Numbered from the stretch's first letter, positions 25,697 to 34,159 are shown. The stretch: DNA of 54,386 nt from Candidatus Peribacteria bacterium (GCA_009691405.1 SICN01000007.1:1-54386), one strand, 5' to 3'. Notes: generated by a model from the letters alone, not told the origin. Numbers and translations: made by a program.

Positions 25697-27352
25697 ATGT
25701 CTCAGAAAATCGCCATCATTGCCGGTGCAGGGCCCGCAGGTCTCACTGCTGCATACGAACTCCTGAAGCGGACGGATATTCATCCGATTGTGTGCGAGTC
25801 GACAGACAGCATCGGCGGCATTGCGCAGACGTACAATTACAAAGGCAATCGCATCGACATCGGCGGACATCGGTTCTTCTCTAAGAGCGATCGCATCATG
25901 AAATGGTGGTTCAATATTCTGCCCCGTCAGGGGAGTCCTGCTGCGGATACTGTCGAGAAGGGGCACGAAATCGAGTATGCGGCTGAAGCGATCGTCGAGT
26001 ATCTCTGCCCCGCCTGCGCCAAGGCTCCGGTGGGCAAGCCCGAATGCAGTACCGCTCCTACGCGTCGTCCTGCTCCAAACCCGGAGCTTGAGGACGATGT
26101 CATGTTGCAGAGACCGAGAGTATCTCGCATTTTTTACCGCAAAAATTTCTTTCCGTATCCGATCGGCATCACCCTGACCGTTGCAAAACGTCTCGGCTTC
26201 TTCAATACGGCGATGATCGGTCTCTCGTACATCTGGCGTCATGCGTTCTCGCTGAAAGACGAAACATACCTCGATGCGTTCTACAAGAACCGCTTCGGTG
26301 ATCGCTTGTATCGTACGTTCTTCGAGGCGTACACCGAGAAAGTCTGGGGTGTGCCCTGCAGCCAGATTAGAGCCGACTGGGGTGCGCAGCGCGTGAAGGG
26401 ATTATCCCTCAAGCGCGCGGTCATTCATGCCGTCAAAGATCTCTTGAGCAGTGATTTCAAGAAGCAGCAGGAGAAGCGCGAGACCAGTCTCATCACTCGC
26501 TTCTTCTATCCGAAGTTCGGTCCGGGACAGATGTGGGAGAAAGTGACGGAGCAGATTAAAGCGTGCGGAGCTGATGTGCGCATGCATACGCGCGTGTCGG
26601 GTGTGCACATGAAGGATGGCAAGGTGACGAGTGTTACGCTTGAGAATACTGCGACGGGAGAAACGCAGGAAGTCGTCTGCGACTATTTCTTCTCGACGAT
26701 GCCGATCAAGCATCTGTTCGGAATGATGCATCCTCGTCCAGATAGCCGTGTGCTCGAAGTCGCTGAAGGACTGCAATATCGTGATTTTTTGACAGTCGGA
26801 TTACTCCTGAAGAAGTTGCACGTGCAGGAGAAAGGCAAGCTTCCTCAGACCGATGTTCCGGATAACTGGATCTACATCCAAGAGGGTGGGGTGCGGGTCG
26901 GTCGCGTACAGATCTTCAATAACTGGAGTCCGTACATGGTGAGCGATAGGAAGAACACGATCTGGATCGGACTGGAGTACTTCGTGAATGAAGGAGGGGA
27001 TCTGTGGGTCATGGAAGACAAGAAGCTCATTGAGCTTGGCATTGCCGAAATGGAGAAGATCGCAATGATTCGTCGCGAGGATGTGCTCGACGGCTGCGTA
27101 CTCAGGATGCCGAAAGCCTATCCCGCGTACATCGGCAGCTACACGCAGCTTCCGGTGGTTCGAGAGTACGTTGAGAAGATCCCAAATTTGTTTCTGATCG
27201 GCAGGAACGGCATGCATCGCTATAACAATCAGGATCACAGCATGCTCACAGCGATGTTTGCGGTGGACAACATCGTCTCAGGTCGAACGGACAAGTCGAA
27301 CTTGTGGGAAGTGAATCTTGATGATGACTATCACGAAGAAAAGAAGGCGTAG
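25697..27352 (+). CDS. FAD-dependent oxidoreductase, UDP-galactopyranose mutase/protoporphyrinogen oxidase-like, with insertion
   Basis: This 551-residue protein has [19 protein letters not shown] (residues 4-22), the FAD GxGxxG loop, and [22 protein letters not shown] near 50-70. [12 protein letters not shown] lies near residue 210, and the C-terminal [21 protein letters not shown] is the FAD-contact end block. This family occurs in polysaccharide clusters and may carry out ring contraction or sugar oxidation. Between the GGHRFF block and [16 protein letters not shown], where I expect a short loop from the family, there are about 55 extra residues with [14 protein letters not shown] near residue 103. 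ATG 25697 is chosen from conservation. Confidence 0.85.
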   Translation: MSQKIAIIAGAGPAGLTAAYELLKRTDIHPIVCESTDSIGGIAQTYNYKGNRIDIGGHRFFSKSDRIMKWWFNILPRQGSPAADTVEKGHEIEYAAEAIVEYLCPACAKAPVGKPECSTAPTRRPAPNPELEDDVMLQRPRVSRIFYRKNFFPYPIGITLTVAKRLGFFNTAMIGLSYIWRHAFSLKDETYLDAFYKNRFGDRLYRTFFEAYTEKVWGVPCSQIRADWGAQRVKGLSLKRAVIHAVKDLLSSDFKKQQEKRETSLITRFFYPKFGPGQMWEKVTEQIKACGADVRMHTRVSGVHMKDGKVTSVTLENTATGETQEVVCDYFFSTMPIKHLFGMMHPRPDSRVLEVAEGLQYRDFLTVGLLLKKLHVQEKGKLPQTDVPDNWIYIQEGGVRVGRVQIFNNWSPYMVSDRKNTIWIGLEYFVNEGGDLWVMEDKKLIELGIAEMEKIAMIRREDVLDGCVLRMPKAYPAYIGSYTQLPVVREYVEKIPNLFLIGRNGMHRYNNQDHSMLTAMFAVDNIVSGRTDKSNLWEVNLDDDYHEEKKA

Positions 27353-27362
27353 CGTTTCTTTC

Positions 27363-27368
27363 GATACT
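27363..27368 (+). promoter_or_regulatory. -10 (GATACT) for leaderless acetyltransferase gene
   Basis: GATACT ends 7 nt before ATG 27376, only about 10 nt after the previous stop codon, so this gene may have its own promoter. Confidence 0.45.
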
Positions 27369-27375
27369 TCTCACT

Positions 27376-27945
27376 ATGACCATGGGATTGCCGTATACAA
27401 AGAAATTGCTGGATCCGAAGTATGATATCGGAGAGTACACTTATGGTCACCCGCGTGTTCTCACATGGCATGCGCACGAGAAGCTTCGTATTGGGAAATT
27501 TTGTTCGATCGCCGAGAACGTGACGATCATGATCGGCGGACACCATCCGACCGAGAGCGTGACAACGTATCCACTGGAGTTCGCACTCAAGGAAGTCGCA
27601 CAGATACCCTTCGAGTATCCGGATGTTCCTTATTTCAAGAATAGCGTAACGATCGGCAACGATGTTTGGATCGGTTTCGGCGCGACGATTCTTCCAGGTG
27701 TGACCGTCGGCGACGGTGCGGTGATCGGGGCATGCGCTGTTGTCACGAAGGATGTCGAACCGTACGCAATCATCGGCGGGAATCCCGCCCGTCTCATTCG
27801 CAAGAGATTTTCGGACGAGACGATTGCCGAGCTTCTCCGCATCCGCTGGTGGGAATGGCCGTTCGAACGCATTGAAGAATTTATTCCGTTGCTGCAGTGT
27901 CCACCCGAGGAGGGATTTTTTGGGAAAGCACTTGCATCGGTGTAA
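27376..27945 (+). CDS. CatB/xenobiotic-type acetyltransferase (left-handed beta helix)
   Basis: This 189-residue protein has hexapeptide repeats, clearest at [22 protein letters not shown] (residues 36-57) and [57 protein letters not shown] (92-150). The GGHH segment contains the catalytic His region of CatB-like enzymes. It probably O- or N-acetylates a sugar, since it ends a glycan-related plus-strand run. The C-terminal helix ([16 protein letters not shown]) is standard for the family. A chloramphenicol-type substrate is less likely here but not excluded. Confidence 0.9.
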   Translation: MTMGLPYTKKLLDPKYDIGEYTYGHPRVLTWHAHEKLRIGKFCSIAENVTIMIGGHHPTESVTTYPLEFALKEVAQIPFEYPDVPYFKNSVTIGNDVWIGFGATILPGVTVGDGAVIGACAVVTKDVEPYAIIGGNPARLIRKRFSDETIAELLRIRWWEWPFERIEEFIPLLQCPPEEGFFGKALASV

Positions 27946-27954
27946 CACCTATGT

Positions 27955-27960
27955 TACACT
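27955..27960 (+). promoter_or_regulatory. -10 (TACACT) for leaderless antitoxin-toxin operon
   Basis: TACACT ends 6 nt before ATG 27967. Two close TGTAACAC / TGTTACAC words (27941 and 27953) lie around it and could be an operator for the antitoxin. Confidence 0.6.
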
Positions 27961-27966
27961 GTATGC

Positions 27967-28188
27967 ATGCCTACTCTCAAAAAGCGTCTGAACATGAGTT
28001 TGCCGGACGATATCGAAGAAGCATTGTCGAAACTTTCGAAGCGTGACCACATGCCACAGGCAACAAAGGCTCTGTATCTTCTTCGAATTGCATTGGAGAT
28101 CGAAGAGGATGATGTCTGGAATGCTATTGCGGAGAGACGTGACAGGAAGGATTCTACATTTGTCTCTCATGAGAAAGCATGGCGATGA
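27967..28188 (+). CDS. Putative antitoxin, ribbon-helix-helix/RelB-like
   Basis: This 73-residue acidic protein begins with a short strand and helices (KKRLNMSLPDDIEEALSKLSKRDHMPQATKALYLLRIALE), the ribbon-helix-helix pattern of DNA-binding antitoxins. Its C-terminal tail (DRKDSTFVSHEKAWR) is typical of RelB/StbD-type toxin-binding tails. It overlaps the toxin gene and is preceded by its own promoter. It likely neutralises the RelE-like toxin and represses the operon. Confidence 0.82.
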   Translation: MPTLKKRLNMSLPDDIEEALSKLSKRDHMPQATKALYLLRIALEIEEDDVWNAIAERRDRKDSTFVSHEKAWR

Positions 28189-28460
28189 GTTTTTCCATTC
28201 TCTATGAGCAGGAAGTTGTCGATATCGATATTCCTGCACTCCCAAAAAGAGAGAAACAGAGAATCAGTAATGCTATTGCAGAGAAGTTAACGAGTTCTCC
28301 CGATACTTTTGGCAAACCTCTCCGTCGTTCTTTGAGGAGCTACCGAGCGCTTCGAGTAGGGGATTATCGTATTATTTTTCGAATCGAGCAGAAGACTGTA
28401 AAAATCTTTGCGATTGGACACAGGTCTATGATTTATGAAGCATACATGCAGAGATTTTGA
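28185..28460 (+). CDS. RelE/ParE superfamily toxin
   Basis: This 91-residue protein has the RelE fold pattern: FSILYEQEVVDIDIPALPKREKQRISNAIAEKL, then KPLRRSLRSYRALRVGDYRIIFRIEQKTVKIFAIGHRSMIYE. The RALRVGDYRIIFRI and GHR segments are the conserved strand and C-terminal region of RelE-type mRNA interferases. ATG 28185 overlaps the antitoxin stop (ATGA); ATG 28179 is the alternative. It sits at the boundary between the glycan locus and housekeeping genes. Confidence 0.88.
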   Translation: MSFSILYEQEVVDIDIPALPKREKQRISNAIAEKLTSSPDTFGKPLRRSLRSYRALRVGDYRIIFRIEQKTVKIFAIGHRSMIYEAYMQRF

Positions 28461-28463
28461 ATC

Positions 28464-29129
28464 CTACTTCGCAAGTAAGCACTGAAGCGTCACCTCTCCA
28501 ATCAGCCTGTTCGTTTTCCCGCGTTCAATCACAATCGGTGTCGTATTTGGGATTTTCAGTCTGCAGGCTTCTTCTTTGGTGAGGCCGAGGAGCCGATGCA
28601 GGAGCACACGCGAAACATGCAGGTGGGAGACAACGAGTATTTCACCGTTTTCGCCGTTCAGGTGCGGTTCCAGATCCTTCAATCGTTCTCCGATATCCGC
28701 ATAGTTTTCGCCATCCGGTGCTTTTTGTTCGAAGTCTCCTCTCCAGTTCATGAAATCCGGATTCTCGAAAAATTCAGGATGTTCTCTTCTCATCTCTTCC
28801 TCCGTTTTTTCTTCGAATGATCCGTAACTGATCTCTCTTAGCACGGGTATTGAGACGACCGGAATATTCTGTGCCTCTAATTCTTTGAGCACGAGATCCC
28901 TCGTCATCACTGCTCTCTCAATATCGGAACTCACGGCAAGCACAATATTGTATGGCATCGTTGCAATCCGTTTTCCCGCCTGTACGGCATCTTCGATGCC
29001 TTCATGCGTAAGGGGGCTTTCGCGTTGCCCGCCGATCCTCTTCGCGGTCGGATTCTTTTCATTCCATTCGTTAATCTCGGTCTTGCCGTGTCGCAGCAGA
29101 ATAAGATGATGTGCGGCTGTTTCTTGCAT
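28464..29129 (-). CDS. Histidine phosphatase superfamily (phosphoglycerate mutase-like)
   Basis: This 221-residue protein carries the catalytic LLRHGKTEINEWN motif near residue 10, with RHG, and the second conserved His in VVSHLHVSRVLL near residue 173. SSDIERAVMTRDLV near 63 and the acidic EISYGSFEEKTEEEM near 100 fit the family. Members include cofactor-dependent phosphoglycerate mutase and broad phosphatases; at this length and with this divergence, a phosphatase role is safer to state. Its start follows AATACT by 6 nt. It is a single gene, convergent with the toxin. Confidence 0.85.
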   Translation of the reverse strand: MQETAAHHLILLRHGKTEINEWNEKNPTAKRIGGQRESPLTHEGIEDAVQAGKRIATMPYNIVLAVSSDIERAVMTRDLVLKELEAQNIPVVSIPVLREISYGSFEEKTEEEMRREHPEFFENPDFMNWRGDFEQKAPDGENYADIGERLKDLEPHLNGENGEILVVSHLHVSRVLLHRLLGLTKEEACRLKIPNTTPIVIERGKTNRLIGEVTLQCLLAK

Positions 29130-29135
29130 GCCGCC

Positions 29136-29141
29136 AGTATT
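29136..29141 (-). promoter_or_regulatory. -10 (AATACT) for leaderless histidine phosphatase gene
   Basis: GCAATACT on the minus strand ends 6 nt before ATG 29129. Confidence 0.55.
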
Positions 29142-29302
29142 GCTGTATCAACAGAATCAGGAAATCTATGCAAGTACCGAAGTCGGGGCATAGCAAATGA
29201 ACAGCGGGGGAAAGCCGAAATGATGCGTCCTCCGATCCCGCTTCCTGTGCTGATCTCTTCTCACAATCGTCATTTCACAGTATTCTGGTTCGGCTGCTCT
29301 TT

Positions 29303-29377
29303 GCGGGTGTCGTATAATGGTTATTACCCCAGGTTTCCAACCTGGTGACGACGGTTCGATTCCGTTCACCCGCTCCA
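29303..29377 (+). tRNA. tRNA-Gly(UCC)
   Basis: The acceptor stem GCGGGTG pairs with CACCCGC, followed by discriminator T and an encoded CCA. The anticodon arm CCAGG-TTTCCAA-CCTGG gives anticodon TCC, and GGTTCGATTCC is the T-loop. Total length is 75 nt with CCA. A TATTCT hexamer at 29281-29286 could be its promoter. Confidence 0.95.
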
Positions 29378-29405
29378 TTGACAAAATTTCACAAATATAT
29401 ACAAT
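29378..29405 (+). promoter_or_regulatory. Consensus promoter (TTGACA-16-TACAAT) for leaderless orphan gene
   Basis: A perfect -35 TTGACA (29378-29383) starts right after the tRNA-Gly CCA. After a 16-nt spacer comes TACAAT (29400-29405), which ends 6 nt before ATG 29412. It is the clearest two-box leaderless promoter in the window. Confidence 0.75.
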
Positions 29406-29411
29406 ATCATC

Positions 29412-29969
29412 ATGGATTATGTCACGGATGGAATGAAAATTCGTTGGCAGCCAGGTGTGAAACCAGATCATCACGTAGAACTGGATCTAGATTTGACGAT
29501 TGATAATTTTCTTTATGGCAGAAACATTCCTTTTGAACTGGCAACAAAAGAGCTTGAATTACGCAAACAATTATTTAATATAATTCTCAATAGAGTTCTT
29601 CGCAGCGCAGTGCAGCAAGCAAGGATTCCATGGCATATTGAAACGTCATGGAAGGCAGAAATTGAAGGCGATCACAAATATAACTGGACGATCACTGATC
29701 CAACGGTAGCAGGTGAATCTGTCAAATTACGCAGTAAAATGAATTTAATTTTTGATATCAAAGTAAACATACCTGTGAATGCGATGCAAGCGGTTCGTGC
29801 CGCTAATCATTCTATCGCAACTGCGGTAGTAGATAATGTCATTCATGCCTTGAAGGATCGTTATGTCGGGATTACATCCACTCATACTAATACCATAAGC
29901 AACATCGAGGATGGTGTACCTATGCAGTTTGATGTTACAAATAACGGTCAATCTTCAACACATAATTAA
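29412..29969 (+). CDS. Hypothetical protein, low-GC orphan next to tRNA-Gly
   Basis: I do not recognise this 185-residue protein. It has no signal peptide or membrane helix. Residues 1-80 mix strands and helices (MKIRWQPGVKPDHHVELDLDLTID). The middle has DHKYNWTITDPTVAGESVKLRSKMNLIFDIKVNIPVN, a strand-rich block, and the C-terminus is polar. Its codon use is AT-rich compared with neighbours, and it sits directly behind a tRNA, a common landing site for acquired DNA. It has a strong leaderless promoter, so it is probably expressed. Function unknown. Confidence 0.75.
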   Translation: MDYVTDGMKIRWQPGVKPDHHVELDLDLTIDNFLYGRNIPFELATKELELRKQLFNIILNRVLRSAVQQARIPWHIETSWKAEIEGDHKYNWTITDPTVAGESVKLRSKMNLIFDIKVNIPVNAMQAVRAANHSIATAVVDNVIHALKDRYVGITSTHTNTISNIEDGVPMQFDVTNNGQSSTHN

Positions 29970-30031
29970 TTCGAGTAGCTCAGATGTCCTCTTATTTCGA
30001 ATTCAAGTATTTGAATCAATGAAGCTTTTGA

Positions 30032-30037
30032 TACACT
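30032..30037 (+). promoter_or_regulatory. -10 (TACACT) for leaderless HAD phosphatase gene
   Basis: GATACACT ends 6 nt before ATG 30044. Confidence 0.6.
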
Positions 30038-30043
30038 CAATAC

Positions 30044-30505
30044 ATGCACGTCGCCTTTCTCGATCGTGACGGTACGCTGATTCATGAGCCGCCTGACGGG
30101 CTTGTGAGACCGGAGGAGTTTCGAGTACTTTCGGGTGTCACTGAAGGACTGAGAGCTCTCAAGGCACAGGGCTTCACACTTGTAATGATCACAAACCAGA
30201 GTTTTCTTGGAAGCAGTGAGCGGCAGATGTGTTTCGAAAAGACGCAGGAGATGCTTTTCTCGGCCCTGAAGCACGCAGGGCTTGCGTTTGATTTTGTCTT
30301 CTTCTGTCCGCATAGCGAAGCAGAGGACTGCAATTGTCGAAAACCGAAGACGGGAATGGTCGATGAGTTTTTACGGGAGCATGAGATCAACAAAGCCAGA
30401 TCGTTTATTGTCGGTGATCGAGAGAGTGCAGACGGCGGACTTGCGAGGGCGATCGGTGTGAGGTATCTCAAAATGGAACCGAATGGGACGTTTCCGTTAT
30501 TCTGA
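30044..30505 (+). CDS. HAD-IIIA phosphatase, HisB-N/GmhB-like
   Basis: This 153-residue protein has FLDRDGTLIHEPP (residues 5-17) with both catalytic Asp residues, VMITNQS near 47 and CPHSEAEDCNCRKPKTGM near residue 87, a Cys/His zinc loop. FIVGDRESADGG near 126 completes the HAD site. The EPP after DRDGT and the loop wording resemble the histidinol-phosphatase domain of HisB, but GmhB heptose bisphosphatases share the same zinc loop. No other histidine or heptose gene is nearby, so the substrate stays open. Confidence 0.85.
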   Translation: MHVAFLDRDGTLIHEPPDGLVRPEEFRVLSGVTEGLRALKAQGFTLVMITNQSFLGSSERQMCFEKTQEMLFSALKHAGLAFDFVFFCPHSEAEDCNCRKPKTGMVDEFLREHEINKARSFIVGDRESADGGLARAIGVRYLKMEPNGTFPLF

Positions 30506-30525
30506 AGATCTCATATTTCTTTCGT

Positions 30526-30822
30526 TCAGAGTTTTCCAATCGTCGACTGCATCTTGTTGTCCGATACCTCTTTCCAAGGATGACAACTGAGGATTCTCTT
30601 TGCGATCAGAAGCAGTGCGAATGGGAACGATCGTGTCTTGAGAGTGTCGATTGCGTACATCGAGCACGTTGGGTTATGTCGGCAGCAGCCGTAGAGAAAG
30701 AAGTGCCGTATCGGTCCGTGATCTGGCGAGAGTGTGTGCTGATAGATTTTGATCAATATCACGGAAACTATTGCAGGGAGTGATGAAACGGTAGCCAGTG
30801 CTTTGCGCGGAAGAGAAGGCAT
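30526..30822 (-). CDS. yidD: YidD-like membrane protein insertion efficiency factor
   Basis: This 98-residue protein matches the YidD pattern: IKIYQHTLSPDHGP near residue 25, CCRHNPTCSMYAIDTLKT near 45 with the conserved PTCS, and AKRILSCHPWKE near 76 with the hallmark CHPW. YidD is a small membrane-associated protein that aids insertion by YidC. It normally sits beside rnpA and yidC; here it stands alone. ATG 30822 is the start consistent with family length; a TATCTT hexamer lies 5 nt upstream. Confidence 0.88.
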   Translation of the reverse strand: MPSLPRKALATVSSLPAIVSVILIKIYQHTLSPDHGPIRHFFLYGCCRHNPTCSMYAIDTLKTRSFPFALLLIAKRILSCHPWKEVSDNKMQSTIGKL

Positions 30823-30857
30823 GGAGTAAGATAGTGCATCATACACCTTCACGAGTT

Positions 30858-31127
30858 ATGCAGCTTTCACTCAATGACATTCTCTCACTTCTCTCCGTCA
30901 TTGCGGTCTTGATGTTAATCGTGCTGATCTACCACATGATCTTCGTGTCGGTCTCACTTCGTCGCATTGCCGACCGTATGGATGATCTCAGTAAGGAGAT
31001 CGAAGGCTTGGTCTTGAAACCGATCGGAGCGATCGAATATCTGATCGACTGGTTTGCCGGTGCTGTTGAGGGGATGAGAGCGGGAAAGGAGGTAGATGAG
31101 AAGAAGGCGCATAAACACAAGAATTAA
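30858..31127 (+). CDS. Small membrane protein, unknown (DUF948-like appearance)
   Basis: This 89-residue protein has one N-terminal membrane helix (ILSLLSVIAVLMLIVLIYHMIFV), then an amphipathic helix (SLRRIADRMDDLSKEIEGLVLKPIGAIEYLIDWFAGAVEGM) and a charged tail. This topology is common in small envelope or phage-shock-like proteins, but there is no motif to name it. ATG 30858 places the helix at the N-terminus; the longer frame from 30798 would add an unlikely polar extension. It is divergent from yidD. Confidence 0.65.
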   Translation: MQLSLNDILSLLSVIAVLMLIVLIYHMIFVSVSLRRIADRMDDLSKEIEGLVLKPIGAIEYLIDWFAGAVEGMRAGKEVDEKKAHKHKN

Positions 31128-31203
31128 GAATTACGAATTACGAATTATGAACGTCGTTATCTGTTTTGCGATATTCCATAATTCATAATTCTTGATTCCT
31201 AAT
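31126..31203. repeat. AT-rich palindromic repeat (GAATTACGAATTAC / CATAATTCATAATTC)
   Basis: Short direct repeats of GAATTAC on the left and ATAATTC on the right form an imperfect inverted repeat around about 30 nt. The composition is far from the local average. It looks like a small mobile-repeat remnant or a slipped-strand repeat between two plus-strand genes. Confidence 0.6.
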
Positions 31204-31231
31204 TCATCTATGAGTCATCTTTGCTTTCGCC

Positions 31232-31237
31232 TAAACT
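31232..31237 (+). promoter_or_regulatory. Candidate -10 (TAAACT) for leaderless transketolase gene
   Basis: TAAACT ends 7 nt before ATG 31245. Confidence 0.45.
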
Positions 31238-31244
31238 ATGGTTG

Positions 31245-33620
31245 ATGAGCATCCCCGACTTCAAGCAGTTCATCGGCAAGGACACGAAGGCTGTACCGAT
31301 GTCTCTGCAACGCATTGCTGCGGCGAAATTACCGATCGAGCGCTATTGGATCGGTCCTAAAGAGGCTACCGCGATTTCCAAGGAGGAAGCGGATGCCTAT
31401 AAGACAGCACACAGCATCATGATGCGTCTTTCGATCGAAGCTCCGCTCAAACACAAGTCAGGTCACCCGGGGGGACCTCTGTCTGCATTCACGTTTTGTT
31501 ATGAACTGTATCGACATCGAGATCCTGCCTACGACGAATCACTTCGGTTCAGTGCAGGGCATCTGTCGCTGCTTGCATACAATCTGCAGTGGCTGTTTGG
31601 TCGCGACCGAGGTGATGCGAGGCTTGCTACACCACAAGCGATCATGGATACGTTTCGCATAGTGTCAGGACTCCCGGGACACGCCGAGGCTGGTATCGGA
31701 GACATTCCGTTTGGTTCAGGACCGCTTGGGAAAGGACCGTCGAATGCGCTCGGCAATGCATTCGGTCGTAAGATTCTGAAGAAGAAAGGGATTGTCGATG
31801 TGCTTCTTGCCGACGGAGACAGTCAGGAAGGGCAGGTGCTTGAGGCATTTAGGCTCGCATCGCACTTGAAGCTCGACAATCTGATCGTGCACGGTGACTG
31901 GAACGATATCCAGCTTTCGGGAATTCCGAGTAAGACGATGGCGACGGACCTCGCGAGTATCGCAGCTGACATCGGTTTTGCCGTGATCGAAGTTCAAAAC
32001 GGTAACGATCAGGCTCAGGTCGCTGCAGCAATCGAGAAAGCCGACAGCTTAGTTGGGAAGGGTCGTCCGATTTTCGTCTGTTACTACACGACGATGGGAA
32101 GCGGTGTGGCGCTCATGGAGGAAGGCTCGAATACGGGGAAGAAAAATTATCACGGTGCGCCGCTCTCCGAAGCCGAAGCGAAGACTGCGTTGGATGCTCT
32201 GAATTTGCCGAGCATGGCAGAGCTTACGAAGGCATTCGAACCACTCCGCAGGAAGCATCGGGAAGGATTTGAGAAGGCAGTGAAGAAGCGTACGAGTCTT
32301 CGGTTACCGTTTTCGCTTCCTGCGTCGTACAAGCGTGCGATCACGAAAGAGGCTGGTGCGGCGCGCAAAGATTTTGGTGCCGTGCATCTCAAGTCACTCA
32401 TGGCGGGAGATTCTCGCATTGTTGTGCTGCATGCCGATCTTGCCGATTCGGGCGGATTCGGCGCAGTGGAGAAAGCATTTCCGGATCGCGTGATCAATGT
32501 CGGTGTCGCTGAGGCGAATATGTACATGATGGCAGCGGGTATGCGACAAGCGGGTCTCCTGCCAGTGACGTACACGTTCGCGGCATTCGGGATGAACGAA
32601 GCAAGAGCGAATGCACGCTTGATTGACATCAATACAGGACACGTTCCTCTCGGAGTTCTGCATGATTGCACGCATGCAGGCTTGAGTGTCGGCGAAGACG
32701 GCGAGACGCACCAGGAACGCAACTACGTGAATATTCCTTTCGATCACACACAGGTGTGGGTGACAGGGGATTCTAATCAAGCAGCTGCAATGGCAGAGCG
32801 CGCGATGCAGATTATCGCAGCGGGAACCGAGAGTATTTATGTGTTCTCCGGACGGTCGAATCATCCGCAGTTACTGACCGCAGCAGGAGAGGCTGTCTAC
32901 GGAGCCGATTATCAGTTCGACGGTCGTGCCACCGTTGTGCGTGGCAGCGGCGATACGCGGGATCAGGCGACGATCCTCAGTTACGGCGCGGCACTGCATG
33001 AGGCAGTAAAAGCGGCGGATATTCTTAGTAGCAACGACCGAGTTGTCCGTGTTCTCAACGTCGGTTGTATTCGTCCTCTCGATGCGTCGGCGGTGATCCA
33101 GGCGGCACTGGAGACACAGCACTTGATTGTCGTCGAAGATCACAACACCGAAGGCGGACTTGCGTCGCAGGTGGCAGACATCATCGCCGATCTCGTCGTT
33201 CCGTGCACCCTGCATCGGATGGGGGTTCGGCACTATTTCCCCTCGGGTCCTGCCGACCAACTGATGGTTCTCGCCGGTCTCGATGCCGAAGAGATCGCGA
33301 ACGCGGTGGAAGATCAGTTCGCGTATCGACTTGCAGGAGGAGAAGAGGCATTCGTCGCATGTGTGTACGCACTTGCGGGAAGAGTGCTCACAACGCGTTT
33401 TGCGGTAAGCGCTCAGCCTTTGATGAAGAGATTCCTCGCTGATCCAACCTATATCAAGTCTCTTCGGGAATTTTGGAAAGCACGCGAGTACGACAGGAAA
33501 AAATTGCCGACGAATGAAGAGTTGCTCTCGTCGCTTGGTGCTGTTGTGGATACGACAAAAACGTTGAATCCGCTCACGGGAACGGAGAGGGAGGAGCAGA
33601 AAGATATCGGAATGATCTAG
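31245..33620 (+). CDS. tkt: Transketolase (single-chain, long form)
   Basis: This 791-residue protein contains both transketolase halves. The ThDP-binding region KHKSGHPGGPLSAFTF is near residue 70, GPLGKGPSNALGNAFG near 168 and LLADGDSQEGQVLEAFRLASHLKLDNLIVHGDWNDIQLSG near 190-230. The pyrimidine-binding half has AEANMYMMAAGMRQAG near 425 and GEDGETHQERNYV near 485. Usual transketolases have about 620-700 residues; the extra length comes mainly from an N-terminal lead and a C-terminal tail past residue 730. It links pentose and glycolytic pools. It has its own candidate promoter and is convergent with the helical protein at 33617. Confidence 0.93.
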   Translation: MSIPDFKQFIGKDTKAVPMSLQRIAAAKLPIERYWIGPKEATAISKEEADAYKTAHSIMMRLSIEAPLKHKSGHPGGPLSAFTFCYELYRHRDPAYDESLRFSAGHLSLLAYNLQWLFGRDRGDARLATPQAIMDTFRIVSGLPGHAEAGIGDIPFGSGPLGKGPSNALGNAFGRKILKKKGIVDVLLADGDSQEGQVLEAFRLASHLKLDNLIVHGDWNDIQLSGIPSKTMATDLASIAADIGFAVIEVQNGNDQAQVAAAIEKADSLVGKGRPIFVCYYTTMGSGVALMEEGSNTGKKNYHGAPLSEAEAKTALDALNLPSMAELTKAFEPLRRKHREGFEKAVKKRTSLRLPFSLPASYKRAITKEAGAARKDFGAVHLKSLMAGDSRIVVLHADLADSGGFGAVEKAFPDRVINVGVAEANMYMMAAGMRQAGLLPVTYTFAAFGMNEARANARLIDINTGHVPLGVLHDCTHAGLSVGEDGETHQERNYVNIPFDHTQVWVTGDSNQAAAMAERAMQIIAAGTESIYVFSGRSNHPQLLTAAGEAVYGADYQFDGRATVVRGSGDTRDQATILSYGAALHEAVKAADILSSNDRVVRVLNVGCIRPLDASAVIQAALETQHLIVVEDHNTEGGLASQVADIIADLVVPCTLHRMGVRHYFPSGPADQLMVLAGLDAEEIANAVEDQFAYRLAGGEEAFVACVYALAGRVLTTRFAVSAQPLMKRFLADPTYIKSLREFWKAREYDRKKLPTNEELLSSLGAVVDTTKTLNPLTGTEREEQKDIGMI

Positions 33621-34144
33621 GTGCTCTTCTCTTTACTCACGCCGTCGCTGACGATAATCGGATGACGGTCGATAAAGATCGACACATAGAATCGTTTGAT
33701 CATCTCTGTCGATGCGGCAAGAAGCTCGCTGATAAGAGAACTGAGGCGGCGGATTTTGCGGTAGAGCTCGCTTAAGAGGTACGCGGAACCGGGGCTCTGG
33801 GATCTTCCGAGTTTCTTCGCCTGTTTCTCGACGGTACGCACTTCTTTTCGAATGTGTTCGACCAGCTTTTGCTGCATGATTTCCGGTGTCGGAATCTTTG
33901 CGATTGCCTCGTCCCGTGCAGTCGTTCCAGTCTGTCCCGTGCCTGTCCCAGCGGCAGCTGTTCCGGTGACCGGAAGATCGCCGCGTTTGTCTTCGCGTAC
34001 GCGGCTCGCCACCGTTCCCATCAGATCGATCACTTCGACGATCTCTCGAAGTTTCGGAGGTTGAAAAACTTTGTCAGAGATGACGTTGGGGCTGTTTTTA
34101 AGCGTGCTCTTTGGTGTTTCGGCGATTGGGCTTACTCCGTCCAT
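33617..34144 (-). CDS. Hypothetical helical protein with Gly/Thr-rich linker
   Basis: I do not recognise this 175-residue protein. An N-terminal segment (LREIVEVIDLMGTVASRVREDKRG) is followed by a low-complexity Gly/Thr/Ala linker near residues 62-78. A long helical region follows (EIMQQKLVEHIRKEVRTVEKQAKKLGRSQSPGSAYLLSELYRKIRRLSSLISELLAASTEMIKRFYVSIF), which could form a coiled coil. No membrane segment is evident. The frame is open to 34240, but TATAAT at 34154-34159 lies just before ATG 34144, which I therefore take as the start. Function unknown. Confidence 0.72.
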   Translation of the reverse strand: MDGVSPIAETPKSTLKNSPNVISDKVFQPPKLREIVEVIDLMGTVASRVREDKRGDLPVTGTAAAGTGTGQTGTTARDEAIAKIPTPEIMQQKLVEHIRKEVRTVEKQAKKLGRSQSPGSAYLLSELYRKIRRLSSLISELLAASTEMIKRFYVSIFIDRHPIIVSDGVSKEKST

Positions 34145-34153
34145 AATGCTTCT

Positions 34154-34159
34154 ATTATA
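34154..34159 (-). promoter_or_regulatory. -10 (GCTATAAT) for the helical protein gene
   Basis: On the minus strand GCTATAAT ends 9 nt before ATG 34144, giving a leader of only about 3 nt. Confidence 0.6.
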
